Shown here piece by piece: positions 36,052-44,203 of a DNA stretch of 64,000 nucleotides. The position numbers and the translations under genes were made by a program. Numbering within the stretch: the first letter of the stretch is position 1; each line of letters begins with the position of its first letter. Origin of the DNA: Lachnospiraceae bacterium (GTDB lineage: Bacteria; Bacillota; Clostridia; Lachnospirales; Lachnospiraceae); assembly GCA_910576125.1 (NCBI GenBank), contig CAJTHM010000006.1:1-64000 (forward strand). Direction: 5' to 3'. Under the pieces are notes generated by a model. It worked only from the letters and a program-made list of their open reading frames with translations. It ran no database searches and was not told the DNA's origin.

Positions 36052-39000
36052 ATGAATCTGAAAGAAAGACAGAAAATATTTGAAAATCCGACAAAAGAAT
36101 ATCGGGGAAAGCCGTTCTGGTCCTGGAACGGAAAACTGGAGGAGGAAGAGCTGTACCGTCAGGTAGATGTCATAAAGGAGATGGGCTTCGGGGGATATTT
36201 CATGCATTCCCGCACCGGCCTGGAGACGGAGTACCTGGGAGACGAGTGGTTCGAGCTGACCAATAAGTGCGCGGATTACGGGCAGAAAGCGGGTCTGGAG
36301 TCCTGGCTTTACGATGAGGACCGCTGGCCCTCCGGGAGCGCGGGCGGCATGGTGACCAAAGAAGAGAAATACCGCGCCATGTTCATGGAGATGAATTACC
36401 TGACGGAGGATGCCTGGAAAGCATGGCGGCCCGACGAGAATGTCCTTGGAGCATATGCGTGCAGAATCGGGACAGATGAAGAGGGATGTCTCAATGGGAT
36501 TTTTTCCGGAAAGAGAATGCTGCAGGCGGGAGACGACCTGGCGGAGGGAGAGACGGCCATAGAGTTCCGCACCCGCTATTCCGTCTGCAATGACAATTAC
36601 AACGGCTACTGCTATGTGAACACCATGCACAAGGAGGCCATAGAAAAGTATATCCAGCTGACCCATGAGAAATATAGGGAAAAATGCGGAGATAAGTTCG
36701 GCAGGGAGATTATGGGCATCTTCACGGATGAGCCCCACAGGGGCGGCGTGTTCACGAACTTCGCGGAAGGGGAGGTGAATGCCGCTCCCTATACGCCGGA
36801 TTTGTTCCCGGAATTCGAGAAGCGCTTTGGCTACAGCCTGAAAGAGAACCTGCCGGAGCTTTTCCTCAGAACAGCGGAGGGGGAGATGTCCAAAATCACG
36901 AGGGATTATTTTGAACTGTGCCAGGAGCTTTTCCAGGAGCGCTTCGCCATTCCCATCCAGGACTGGTGCAGGGAGAACAAGCTGATTTTCACGGGACATG
37001 TGCTCCACGAGGATTCCCTCTGCTGCCAGGCCATCATGCAGGGATCCCTGATGCGCTTCTACGAATATATGGACTATCCCGGAATCGACCTCTTAAGCGA
37101 GGGAAACAAATGTTACTGGGTGGCAAAGCAGATTTCCTCCGTGGCCAGACAGCTGGACAAGGAGTGGGTCCTGTCCGAACTTTACGGCTGCACGGGATGG
37201 CAGATGAATTTTGAGTCCTACAAGAATGTAGGTGACTGGCAGGCGCTGTTCGGCGTGAACTTAAGATGTCCGCATCTGTCCTGGTACACCATGAAAGGCG
37301 AGGCCAAGAGGGACTATCCCGCCAGCATGCTGCATCAGTCCTGCTGGTATCGGGATTATCACTATGTGGAGGACTATTTCTCCAGAATCCATGCCGCGCT
37401 GCATGGCGGAAAGCCTGTCTGCAGCCTGCTGGTGCTCAACCCTATCGAGAGCGTCTGGGCCAGGAGCTACAGCGGTTCTTTCGACGGACTTTCCGGCGTG
37501 GACAAAGAAATCATCCGTCTGGAGGAGCAGTACGCGGCGCTGTTCCATATCCTTTCCGGCAATCAGATTGACTTCGATTACGGCGAGGAGGACATCATGG
37601 CCCGCCATGGAAGAGTGGAGGACGGCGTTCTGTACGTGGGCAGCTGCTCCTACCGCAAGGTTCTGGTGGCAGGCATGGACACCATGCGGGCCAGTACGCT
37701 TGCGCTGCTGGAGAAGTTCTCCGCACAGGGCGGGGAGATTATCTTCGCCGGCGGGGTTCCGGGCTACGTGGATGTGCTCCCTGCGGACAAAGTGGAAAAG
37801 CTTGCGGACAGATGCACAAAAGTGCCTTTTGAGGAGGAAACCGTGGCCCGGGCGGCAGAAAGCGGCCTGGAAGTCAGGATTGTGTCTGCGGATCCGGAAG
37901 ACCGGGAGAGCGGCGCGGTCAAAAAGGATCTCTTCGTGCAGGCTTTCCAGATAGAGGGCGGCCGTATGGTGATGCTGCTGAATGTGAACCGTGAAAAGGG
38001 TTACGAAAATATCTCCATAGATTTGGGGCCGGGCGCTTATCTGGAGCTGTGGGATGCCAGAAGCGGCAAGGTGTCAAGGCCTGATTATCAGGTGTCGGAC
38101 GGAAAAATCCTCCTTACGCTGGATCTGGAAAAGGGCGGGGAGCGGATTTTCCTGATTATGGGAGAGGAGCGCTCCATGGAAGAAGAGCGCTTTGCCGCAG
38201 AACGGGAACTGCCTGCGGCGGAGGCCTTTACAGGCAGAGAGCCTGTGGAACTGCCGGAAGCTTTCAGCTATCGTTTGTCGGAGAGGAATATCTGTGTACT
38301 GGATATGGTATCCGTGACGGACGACAAGGGAAATGTGATTCCCCGGATGGAGGTACTCAAAGCGGACCGCGCCCTCAGGGATATTCTGGACATCCCTTAC
38401 CGGGGCGGAGAGATGCTGCAGCCCTGGTATCAGGTAAAGTATAAGGGCGGGAATACGAAGCTGTTGTCTGTGGTTTCGCTGGAATATGACATTGAGATAG
38501 CAGTGGTTCCTGAGGATATTCGGCTGGTGGTAGAAGATTTGACGCATATACGGCAAATCCTGGTGAATGGGAGGGAAATCCCGTTGACCAGCAGAGGGAA
38601 ATGGATCGACATCTGTTTCGACGAGCTGGAGATTCCGGCGGACTCTTTGGAAAAGGGCCGCAATACGATTGCTGTCGCCATGGATTATTACAGCACCTGC
38701 GGCATAGAGGCCGCTTATCTGCTGGGAGATTTCGGCGTAGAGATGGCAGCGGATGCGCAGCAGAATGCTGAGGCGGAGGCAGAGGAAGCGAAAGACGGAA
38801 AGCGCCTTGCGGGAACCAGGCCGGTCCTTGCCAAGCTTCCGGAAAAACTCGTCATTGGTGACATCACGAATCAGGGCCTGCCTTTCTATTCGGGGAGCGT
38901 AATCTATGAGCTGGACGAGTCGGCGGAGGGACAAAAGGGCCGCCGCGTAAGCGTGAAAGCCCACGGCTTCGGCGGAGCCCTTGTGAAGATTCACGGCGAA

Positions 39001-39225
39001 AGTGATGAGACGATTGCATTCCCGCCCTATCAGGCAGATGTGACGAATCTGCGCAGCATCGAAGTGGTTCTGACCAGGAGAAACACGTTTGGTCCTCTCC
39101 ACCAGTGCCCCAAGGAAGCGCCCGCCTACGGCCCGGGGAACTTTATGACTGTAGGCGAGGGATGGAGCGATGCCTATATGCTTTATCCTCAGGGATTGCT
39201 GGAGAAGCCGGAAGTCAGGAGATAG
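36052..39225 (+). CDS. GH106-like glycosidase (putative alpha-L-rhamnosidase)
   Basis: A 1057-residue protein. The N-terminal catalytic barrel is announced by PFWSWNGKLEEEELYRQ, GGYFMHSRTGLETEYLG and LYDEDRWPSGSAGG (about 22-100), followed by GIFTDEPHRGG (about 222-232) and WVLSELYGCTGW. These are typical of GH106-type rhamnosidases. The C-terminal half is beta-rich, with a galactose-binding-like domain. ATG 36052 is chosen because AAGGAG lies 8 bases upstream; the in-frame extension to 35926 overlaps the previous gene. No secretion signal. With the two GH78-like enzymes it suggests intracellular breakdown of rhamnose-containing glycosides. Confidence 0.75.
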   Translation: MNLKERQKIFENPTKEYRGKPFWSWNGKLEEEELYRQVDVIKEMGFGGYFMHSRTGLETEYLGDEWFELTNKCADYGQKAGLESWLYDEDRWPSGSAGGMVTKEEKYRAMFMEMNYLTEDAWKAWRPDENVLGAYACRIGTDEEGCLNGIFSGKRMLQAGDDLAEGETAIEFRTRYSVCNDNYNGYCYVNTMHKEAIEKYIQLTHEKYREKCGDKFGREIMGIFTDEPHRGGVFTNFAEGEVNAAPYTPDLFPEFEKRFGYSLKENLPELFLRTAEGEMSKITRDYFELCQELFQERFAIPIQDWCRENKLIFTGHVLHEDSLCCQAIMQGSLMRFYEYMDYPGIDLLSEGNKCYWVAKQISSVARQLDKEWVLSELYGCTGWQMNFESYKNVGDWQALFGVNLRCPHLSWYTMKGEAKRDYPASMLHQSCWYRDYHYVEDYFSRIHAALHGGKPVCSLLVLNPIESVWARSYSGSFDGLSGVDKEIIRLEEQYAALFHILSGNQIDFDYGEEDIMARHGRVEDGVLYVGSCSYRKVLVAGMDTMRASTLALLEKFSAQGGEIIFAGGVPGYVDVLPADKVEKLADRCTKVPFEEETVARAAESGLEVRIVSADPEDRESGAVKKDLFVQAFQIEGGRMVMLLNVNREKGYENISIDLGPGAYLELWDARSGKVSRPDYQVSDGKILLTLDLEKGGERIFLIMGEERSMEEERFAAERELPAAEAFTGREPVELPEAFSYRLSERNICVLDMVSVTDDKGNVIPRMEVLKADRALRDILDIPYRGGEMLQPWYQVKYKGGNTKLLSVVSLEYDIEIAVVPEDIRLVVEDLTHIRQILVNGREIPLTSRGKWIDICFDELEIPADSLEKGRNTIAVAMDYYSTCGIEAAYLLGDFGVEMAADAQQNAEAEAEEAKDGKRLAGTRPVLAKLPEKLVIGDITNQGLPFYSGSVIYELDESAEGQKGRRVSVKAHGFGGALVKIHGESDETIAFPPYQADVTNLRSIEVVLTRRNTFGPLHQCPKEAPAYGPGNFMTVGEGWSDAYMLYPQGLLEKPEVRR

Positions 39226-39312
39226 AAGAAACGCTGATATTGATTTTCCCCAAAACCCGACATGGTAATGGATGATAATATGGACTTGGGTTTTGGGCTT
39301 CATTGTAAAATG

Positions 39313-39355
39313 AAATGCGACAAGAGTTAATAAACTCTATCGCATTTCTTTTTTT
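39313..39355 (+). terminator. Terminator at the chromosome/prophage junction (first)
   Basis: AAATGCGA (39313-39320) pairs with TCGCATTT (39340-39347) and encloses an inner AGAGTT/AACTCT helix; a run of T follows. A weaker GGGTTTTGGG/CCCAAAACCC inverted repeat with a long loop lies just upstream (39249-39297). Confidence 0.85.
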
Positions 39356-39369
39356 ATACGCTTTTATAG

Positions 39370-39417
39370 GGAATGTGTCAAGGGTTTAGGACTTTTGGCA
39401 CATTCCTTTTTTATTTT
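39370..39417 (+). terminator. Terminator at the chromosome/prophage junction (second)
   Basis: GGAATGTGTCAA (39370-39381) pairs with TTGGCACATTCC (39395-39406) with one wobble; TTTTTTATTTT follows. Together with the preceding terminator it isolates the prophage from the glycosidase operon. The 39226-39441 interval holds no gene. Confidence 0.8.
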
Positions 39418-39441
39418 GGAGCGATAGGAGGTGTAGAAAGC

Positions 39442-39624
39442 GTGAGAAAAGGTAATAGGCGATTGAACTATGAGGACAGAAAACGGATTGAAAAAATGAA
39501 AGAGCAGGGGGCGAGAGTGATTGTAATTGCTGACACTATCGGGGTCCACCGTGCGACTATCTACAACGAGTTAAAGCGTGGAGGTACACCCTATCGGGCG
39601 GAAGTCGCACAAAGGACGGTGTAG
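39442..39624 (+). CDS. Small helix-turn-helix protein
   Basis: A 60-residue protein beginning at GTG after AGGAGG. It contains an HTH of the kind found at the N-terminus of IS30-type transposases: LNYEDRKRIEKM and IADTIGVHRATIYNELKRG. There is no catalytic domain, so it is more likely a phage regulator or a transposase-derived DNA-binding fragment. Confidence 0.6.
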   Translation: MRKGNRRLNYEDRKRIEKMKEQGARVIVIADTIGVHRATIYNELKRGGTPYRAEVAQRTV

Positions 39625-39626
39625 GT

Positions 39627-39839
39627 ATGGAAATAACGGCGGAAGCGTTGCAGGAAAAGGCTAGGGAATTGGCGGATATGGTCGGTAGTGTGGTAGTAGA
39701 TGAAGCGTTGCCGTTGGAAACATTGGAAGCCGTGGCGGATTGTCTGAAAGAGGATTGCAGGCAGATTAGGCAGGCGGTACAGGATATGCAGGAAGAGCAG
39801 CAGGCAATAGAGAGAATGACCGCAGGAAAGGAGGGATAG
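39627..39839 (+). CDS. Hypothetical small helical phage protein
   Basis: 70 residues, acidic and predicted mostly helical, with heptad-like spacing in the second half (DCRQIRQAVQDMQEEQQAIE). It starts 2 bases after the HTH gene stop. Function unknown; it is too short to be a typical DGR accessory (Avd) protein. Confidence 0.5.
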   Translation: MEITAEALQEKARELADMVGSVVVDEALPLETLEAVADCLKEDCRQIRQAVQDMQEEQQAIERMTAGKEG

Positions 39840-39840
39840 C

Positions 39841-40044
39841 GTGGCAAGCAAAACGGAAAAGCACACGGTAGCGTATAGGAACGTGAAAAAGTGTGAGTTT
39901 CATAATATCGGGTCGTACATTGTGGCGACAAGCGTAATCGGCGGTACTACGTTTTGTGCGTTCTTTGATTCAGGATTGCATACCGAGGAAAGCATAAGGC
40001 GGAGAGGAAGCATAAAGTTACATTCAATTTATTCTAAAAAGTAG
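39841..40044 (+). CDS. Hypothetical phage protein
   Basis: 67 residues from a GTG overlapping the previous stop region. Basic, with a hydrophobic central segment (GSYIVATSVIGGTTFCAFF). No family recognised. Confidence 0.45.
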   Translation: MASKTEKHTVAYRNVKKCEFHNIGSYIVATSVIGGTTFCAFFDSGLHTEESIRRRGSIKLHSIYSKK

Positions 40045-40058
40045 GAGGAAAAGAGGAA

Positions 40059-41054
40059 ATGAGCGAAGCAATCAAGCACAACAATGTAGTGATTTTTGAT
40101 GATAGGGGGATTCCCTCTATTATGGTCCGGTTTGAGAATCCGAGGGCAGCAGTTACCCCGGAAATGTTCATTATCGGCGGGAAAGAGGTAGACGCTATCT
40201 ATATTTCCAAGTACCCCAATAAGGTAATCAAGGGCAGGGCGTACAGTCTGCCAATGGTAGACCCGACAACGGAAATTACCTTTGATGAAGCATTGGCAGC
40301 TTGCCGGACAAAGGGCGAGGGGTGGCACTTAATGACCGCTACCGAGTGGGAATATGTGTTAAATGAGAGCCGGAAGAAAGGCACGTTGCCCCACGGTAAT
40401 ACGGATTGGGGAAATGATTATTACCACAAGGAAGAGCAGGGGGAGCGTGAGGGTTGCGGATACGGCAGGACGCTTACAGGGAGCGGCCCGGATACATGGA
40501 ATCACGACCACACCGTATACGGCGTATCAGACCTTAACGGCTTGGTATGGGAATGGTTGGCAGGGGTGCGTATCGTAAACGGCGTATTGGAGTACATACC
40601 GAACAATGACGCAGCCTTGGCAGGGTGCGACCTTTCAAGGGATAGCAAGAAGTGGCAGGGGATTACCACGGACCAGGGCGGAAAAACCGCCGTGAGGGTC
40701 AATGTCGAGGGCGGGGAAATCACGATTACCGACAAGGCAGCAGGAGAGGACTACACCCCGGACTATGACGGCGTATCTTGGGAGGATTTAAAGGTTGACT
40801 TGCAGGAGATACCGCAGGCGTTACGCTACTTGGGAATCCTGCCCGAAAATGGCGTAAAAGAGGAAAAGGATACCTATGTATGGTTTGACGCTACCGAGGG
40901 GGAATATCTGCCTCTCCGGGGGTCGAGTTTCTCCAGTACGTCCGGTTCGGGACCGTCCGCCCTCAACTTGGATAATCCCCGTTCCCGCTCTTACGACGGC
41001 GTGGGTTTCCGCTCCGCTTTTTATGAGGTAAACGGCAAACTGATTACTGAATAA
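40059..41054 (+). CDS. FGE/C-type-lectin-fold protein, probable diversity-generating-retroelement target
   Basis: A 331-residue protein with a formylglycine-generating-enzyme/C-type-lectin fold: GWHLMTATEWEYVL (about 89-102), HTVYGVSDLNGLVWEWLAG (about 151-169) and NNDAALAGCDL. Its C-terminus (about residues 285-325; 40911-41030) has the look of a variable repeat: SSFSSTSGSGPSALNL, then NPRSRSYDGVGFRSAF. A perfect 7-bp hairpin with a GATA loop follows the stop codon. These traits match DGR receptor-binding proteins of phages and bacteria. No reverse transcriptase or template repeat was found in the window. A plain FGE-like phage protein is the alternative. Confidence 0.72.
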   Translation: MSEAIKHNNVVIFDDRGIPSIMVRFENPRAAVTPEMFIIGGKEVDAIYISKYPNKVIKGRAYSLPMVDPTTEITFDEALAACRTKGEGWHLMTATEWEYVLNESRKKGTLPHGNTDWGNDYYHKEEQGEREGCGYGRTLTGSGPDTWNHDHTVYGVSDLNGLVWEWLAGVRIVNGVLEYIPNNDAALAGCDLSRDSKKWQGITTDQGGKTAVRVNVEGGEITITDKAAGEDYTPDYDGVSWEDLKVDLQEIPQALRYLGILPENGVKEEKDTYVWFDATEGEYLPLRGSSFSSTSGSGPSALNLDNPRSRSYDGVGFRSAFYEVNGKLITE

Positions 41055-41061
41055 CTGTTTA

Positions 41062-41079
41062 GGGGTGCGATAGCACCCC
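41062..41079 (+). promoter_or_regulatory. GATA-loop hairpin downstream of the variable gene
   Basis: GGGGTGC (41062-41068), GATA loop, GCACCCC (41073-41079), 8 bases after the stop codon. DGR target genes such as Bordetella phage mtd need a hairpin or cruciform of this size with a GRNA tetraloop just after the variable repeat; this one fits in stem length, loop and position. It has no T-run, so it is not a usual terminator. Confidence 0.6.
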
Positions 41080-41102
41080 ATGAGAAGAAAGGAGCGGTAA
41101 GC

Positions 41103-41345
41103 GTGGCGGATAAAATCAGATGTGCGGATTGTGAGCATTGCAAGGGGTTTAGGAAAATGGGTAATACAAGGTCGAGTTTTTCTTGTGAACACCCCGACCA
41201 AAAATATATTTTGGATTATTTCAAAGACCATAGGATACAGAAAATGCCCGGTTTCATTGGGTACGGAAAGCCGTTTTCGGGCGAAGTGCCTATAAAAACG
41301 TCCCCGGCGTGGTGTCCTAAGAAAAAGCAGGAGGGCGGAAAGTGA
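41103..41345 (+). CDS. Cysteine-rich small phage protein
   Basis: 80 residues from a GTG after AGGAGCGG. CADCEHCKGF and later single cysteines (CEHP, WCPKKK) suggest a metal-binding site. Similar small proteins occur in Firmicute phages near YopX-like genes. Function unknown. Confidence 0.5.
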   Translation: MADKIRCADCEHCKGFRKMGNTRSSFSCEHPDQKYILDYFKDHRIQKMPGFIGYGKPFSGEVPIKTSPAWCPKKKQEGGK

Positions 41346-41512
41346 AAGTAATATCACAGGTAAGCGATTTTGGGTTGACCGAGGGCAGGGAGTACGAGGT
41401 ATTGGAAGAAAGTGCAGGATTCTACAAAGTGCAGCTTGACAACGGCAATATCTCATACAGGAACGGCTATTTGTTCAACAAAGGAGAGGGAGGGGCGGAA
41501 GATGAAGTATAG
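41342..41512 (+). CDS. Short hypothetical phage protein
   Basis: 56 codons from a GTG that overlaps the preceding TGA (GTGA), ending inside the next gene. The translation (VSDFGLTEGREYEVLEE, NGNISYRNGYLF) looks like a small SH3-like beta protein. Support comes from tight overlap on both sides. Confidence 0.5.
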   Translation: MKVISQVSDFGLTEGREYEVLEESAGFYKVQLDNGNISYRNGYLFNKGEGGAEDEV

Positions 41513-41981
41513 GGCGTTGGCGTACAACAAGGCGGAGGACAGATTTTATTATGTTTACGGTCTGCCCTCTTACGGATTCGATACGGAAGAAATCGGGGAA
41601 ATGGGAACGCCGGACGGCGATTTTACGGAAATCAACCCCGCAACCCTTGGCAGGGGGACCGGCTACACGGACATAACAGGCACGGAGATTTTCACGGGCG
41701 ACATTACGGAGTTGGAGGTAGACGGAGAAAAACGGCGGTTTACGGTAATCGAAACTACGGTTGACCGGGAATATAACACCCTGCCCGGATTTGACGGTAA
41801 GACCGTGAAAGTGAGGTTGCAGGGGGTAATAGCCTTTGAATGGCAGCAGGACGGAAAAACCTATATCCTGCTACCGTGCGTGGATAAGAAAGGCGTGTGC
41901 GATACGGAGCGTATGCGGATTGTCGGGGATATTCACACAAGGGCGGAAAGGGGCGGTAATGGAAGCAAGGGCAAAGAGTAG
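41502..41981 (+). CDS. YopX-like phage protein
   Basis: 159 residues. The central part (GYTDITGTEIFTGDI, IAFEWQQ) matches the beta-rich YopX domain found in many Firmicute phages, role unknown. The ATG at 41502 follows AGGGGCGG and overlaps the small gene before it. Confidence 0.65.
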   Translation: MKYRALAYNKAEDRFYYVYGLPSYGFDTEEIGEMGTPDGDFTEINPATLGRGTGYTDITGTEIFTGDITELEVDGEKRRFTVIETTVDREYNTLPGFDGKTVKVRLQGVIAFEWQQDGKTYILLPCVDKKGVCDTERMRIVGDIHTRAERGGNGSKGKE

Positions 41982-42570
41982 CGGTACGCCCTACCCTATA
42001 TGGGTGTACGGCGAATATCTGACAGAACCGCCAAAACGACCAAACGGGGCGTTACGCCCCGTGGGTCACTACATAGACAAGGGCGGTTATCCGGGTGCGA
42101 ATGTGTACGCCGTGGATATTTCCACCCTCTGCAAAGGCACGGCAGCGGTTGACGGCAGGGGCAGCAGGATATACACGCAGGACATTCTTTTACACGAAGC
42201 AGAGGACGAAATAGGGTACTTTGTCGTGGAGGACGAAGAAACGGCGGTTGATGTGGTTTGGGGCGAAATAGTGGCACTAGGACGCTTGCAGGCAGGGGAT
42301 ATAAGCATAGTCGGCAACACGGTAGATTACCCGGATTTTATAGAGGGTATGAGATACCACGTTGAAAACGGTCTGAATGTGCCTTATCTGCCCTCACTGG
42401 ACGTAATGGCTACGCCGTTACCGTTTCTGAAAATGACTTGCTTAAAATGCGGATATGTTACGCTTGGTTGCTGTTATGTGGCACGGCATAAGGATTGTGG
42501 CGGATTCTTTACAATGGATTTTGCAACGAAGATTTACAGGAAAGGAGAAAAAGAAAAGGCGTTTGCATAG
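41959..42570 (+). CDS. YopX-like phage protein with C-terminal cysteine motif
   Basis: 203 residues. A VDISTLCKGTAAVDGRGSRI and YTQDILLHE pattern resembles YopX domains. The C-terminus has CLKCGY and KDCGG, possibly zinc-binding. It overlaps the previous gene by 23 bases and ends in the left arm of a terminator. Confidence 0.55.
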   Translation: MEARAKSSGTPYPIWVYGEYLTEPPKRPNGALRPVGHYIDKGGYPGANVYAVDISTLCKGTAAVDGRGSRIYTQDILLHEAEDEIGYFVVEDEETAVDVVWGEIVALGRLQAGDISIVGNTVDYPDFIEGMRYHVENGLNVPYLPSLDVMATPLPFLKMTCLKCGYVTLGCCYVARHKDCGGFFTMDFATKIYRKGEKEKAFA

Positions 42571-42590
42571 TGGCATACGCAAACGCCTTT
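42555..42590 (+). terminator. Terminator after the left early gene block
   Basis: AAAGGCGTTTGC (42555-42566) pairs with GCAAACGCCTTT (42579-42590), a perfect 12-bp stem. The T-run is short. The 42591-42737 stretch that follows shows no gene. Confidence 0.7.
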
Positions 42591-42737
42591 CATTGCCTTA
42601 TAGCAAATAATTAAACCTACTCAAATTATACTATAAGGCTTATGGAAAGTCAATAAGCAACCTCTGAAAACGTGTAAGAAATGGCACGTTTCGGACCTTG
42701 TATGGGGTATTAACATCAAGGGCAATACTATATTATA

Positions 42738-42769
42738 TACTTATATAAGTACATATAGTTATATAAGTA
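42738..42769. promoter_or_regulatory. Two TACTTATATAAGTA palindromes upstream of the replication gene
   Basis: TACTTATATAAGTA (42738-42751) is a perfect palindrome. TAGTTATATAAGTA (42756-42769) matches with one change, 18 bases centre to centre. Three more copies lie at 50203-50297. They may be operators, replication iterons or partition sites of the phage. Confidence 0.6.
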
Positions 42770-42832
42770 TATGGTTAGGTTGATGTACCCTTTATGAGGG
42801 GAGGGGTTGGGTAGTATAAGGAGAGTGCAGGA

Positions 42833-43690
42833 ATGGCAAGAAAAAAATTCATAAGAGAGAAAAGGATTTATTGCGGGGAGGAATATTTAGAGGTTGATAT
42901 AGTACCCGTTACCAATATGCCGGAAGCAGGCAAGGGAAAAAAAGGGAAGTCCTCACAGGCTCAAAAGAATCTGAATGACAAGCGGAGTAAAAGGCGTTTC
43001 GTGCAGATAGCCAATACCAACTTTGGGGCAGATGATTTACATATATCAGCAACCTATAACGAAGAGCATTTGCCTATAACCTTGGAGGAAGCGGAAAGGA
43101 ACGTACACAACTATCTTGACAGGGTAAAAAGGAGAATGAAGAGGGTCACAGGGCAGGACTTAAAATATATGCTTGTCACGGAGTATACGCCGGAAGAGGA
43201 AGAGGGGCAGTTGACCCTAGAGGGCATGGAGGATAAGCAGACAAGGGCGGTTAGAATCCACCACCATATTATCTTGAATGGAGGGTTGAGCCGTGACGAT
43301 TTGGAATTGATGTGGAGTGCGACCCGGATTAACTGGAAAAAGGCACAGAATGACACGGAATATAGGAAAACCGTAGATTATTTGGGATTCGTGAATTGTG
43401 ACAGATTGCAGCCAAACGAGAACGGTATAGAGGGGTTAGTAAACTATATCAACAAGAGGAAAAAGGGGTGCAAAAAGTGGTCTACCTCTATGAATCTGAA
43501 AAAGCCAAAAGAGAAGAAGAACGACCATAAATACAGTTTCCGAAAGTTGCGGACATTGGCACAGACCCCGGAAGATAAAGAGATATGGCGTAAGCAATAT
43601 AAAGGGTATGAGCCTACAAAGATAGATTTTCAGTATAACGAATATACCGGGTGGAGCGTCTACCTACGGTTACGGAAAATAAGGAAGTGA
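42833..43690 (+). CDS. HUH-type rolling-circle replication protein
   Basis: A 285-residue protein resembling phage and ICE Rep endonucleases of the HUH group. It shows DLHISATYNEEHLP (motif 1), the metal-binding RIHHHIILNGG (about 141-151) and GLVNYINKRKK with a tyrosine suited to be the nucleophile (near residue 206). The N-terminus is very basic. It would nick a double-strand origin to start replication. It is the first gene after an A+T-rich palindrome region that might contain its origin. Confidence 0.75.
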   Translation: MARKKFIREKRIYCGEEYLEVDIVPVTNMPEAGKGKKGKSSQAQKNLNDKRSKRRFVQIANTNFGADDLHISATYNEEHLPITLEEAERNVHNYLDRVKRRMKRVTGQDLKYMLVTEYTPEEEEGQLTLEGMEDKQTRAVRIHHHIILNGGLSRDDLELMWSATRINWKKAQNDTEYRKTVDYLGFVNCDRLQPNENGIEGLVNYINKRKKGCKKWSTSMNLKKPKEKKNDHKYSFRKLRTLAQTPEDKEIWRKQYKGYEPTKIDFQYNEYTGWSVYLRLRKIRK

Positions 43691-43694
43691 CGGT

Positions 43695-44135
43695 ATGCAG
43701 CAGGATATAAAGCAGTTGATAAGAGAAAAGATAAAAATGCAAGGGGTAAAAATGGAAATTAGACCAATAACCCTAAAGCAGGCAAGCGATTTTATCAACC
43801 AATATCACAGACATCATAAAGCTACAATAGGCTGCAAGTTTGCCGTTGGATTATATAAAGGAGATACGATTATAGGTTGTGCGGTATGTGGCAGACCTGT
43901 AAGCAGATATTTAGATAACGGCTTTACTTGTGAAATAAATAGACTATGCACAGACGGAACAAAAAACGCTTGTTCAATGCTATATGGTGCTTGTTGCAGG
44001 ATAGCAAAGGAAATGGGGTATAGGAAAATTATCACTTATATTCTGCAAAGTGAGGACGGAGCGAGTTTGAAAGCAAGTAATTTTATTTGCGAGGGGGGCA
44101 GCAGGGGGAACGCATTGGACAGGGGCAAGGGATAG
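43695..44135 (+). CDS. XF1762-like phage protein, apparently frameshifted at its C-terminus
   Basis: 146 residues, with EINRLCTDGTKNACSMLYGACCRIAKEMGY matching, in pieces, the small GNAT-like XF1762 family of phages. The usual C-terminal motif is not in this frame. It is present one base out of phase, just past a G6 run at about 44094-44099: GGTHWTG, then DRGQEIPQELKTRWVRILRK, ending at the stop 44191-44193. One G fewer would restore a protein of about 165 residues. This could be a real mutation, a ribosomal slip, or a homopolymer error. Confidence 0.65.
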   Translation: MQQDIKQLIREKIKMQGVKMEIRPITLKQASDFINQYHRHHKATIGCKFAVGLYKGDTIIGCAVCGRPVSRYLDNGFTCEINRLCTDGTKNACSMLYGACCRIAKEMGYRKIITYILQSEDGASLKASNFICEGGSRGNALDRGKG

Positions 44136-44203
44136 AGGGCAGGAGATACCGCAGGAGTTAAAAACACGGTGGGTAAGGATATTGAGGAAGTGAGGAATAA
44201 AGA

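Noticed and set aside
39226..39441. attL site
   Set aside because: Hairpins and terminators are visible, but without the right end of the prophage no direct repeat can be identified.
39442..39624. IS30-type transposase
   Set aside because: Only an HTH segment is present, with no DDE domain or terminal inverted repeats; treated as a small DNA-binding protein.
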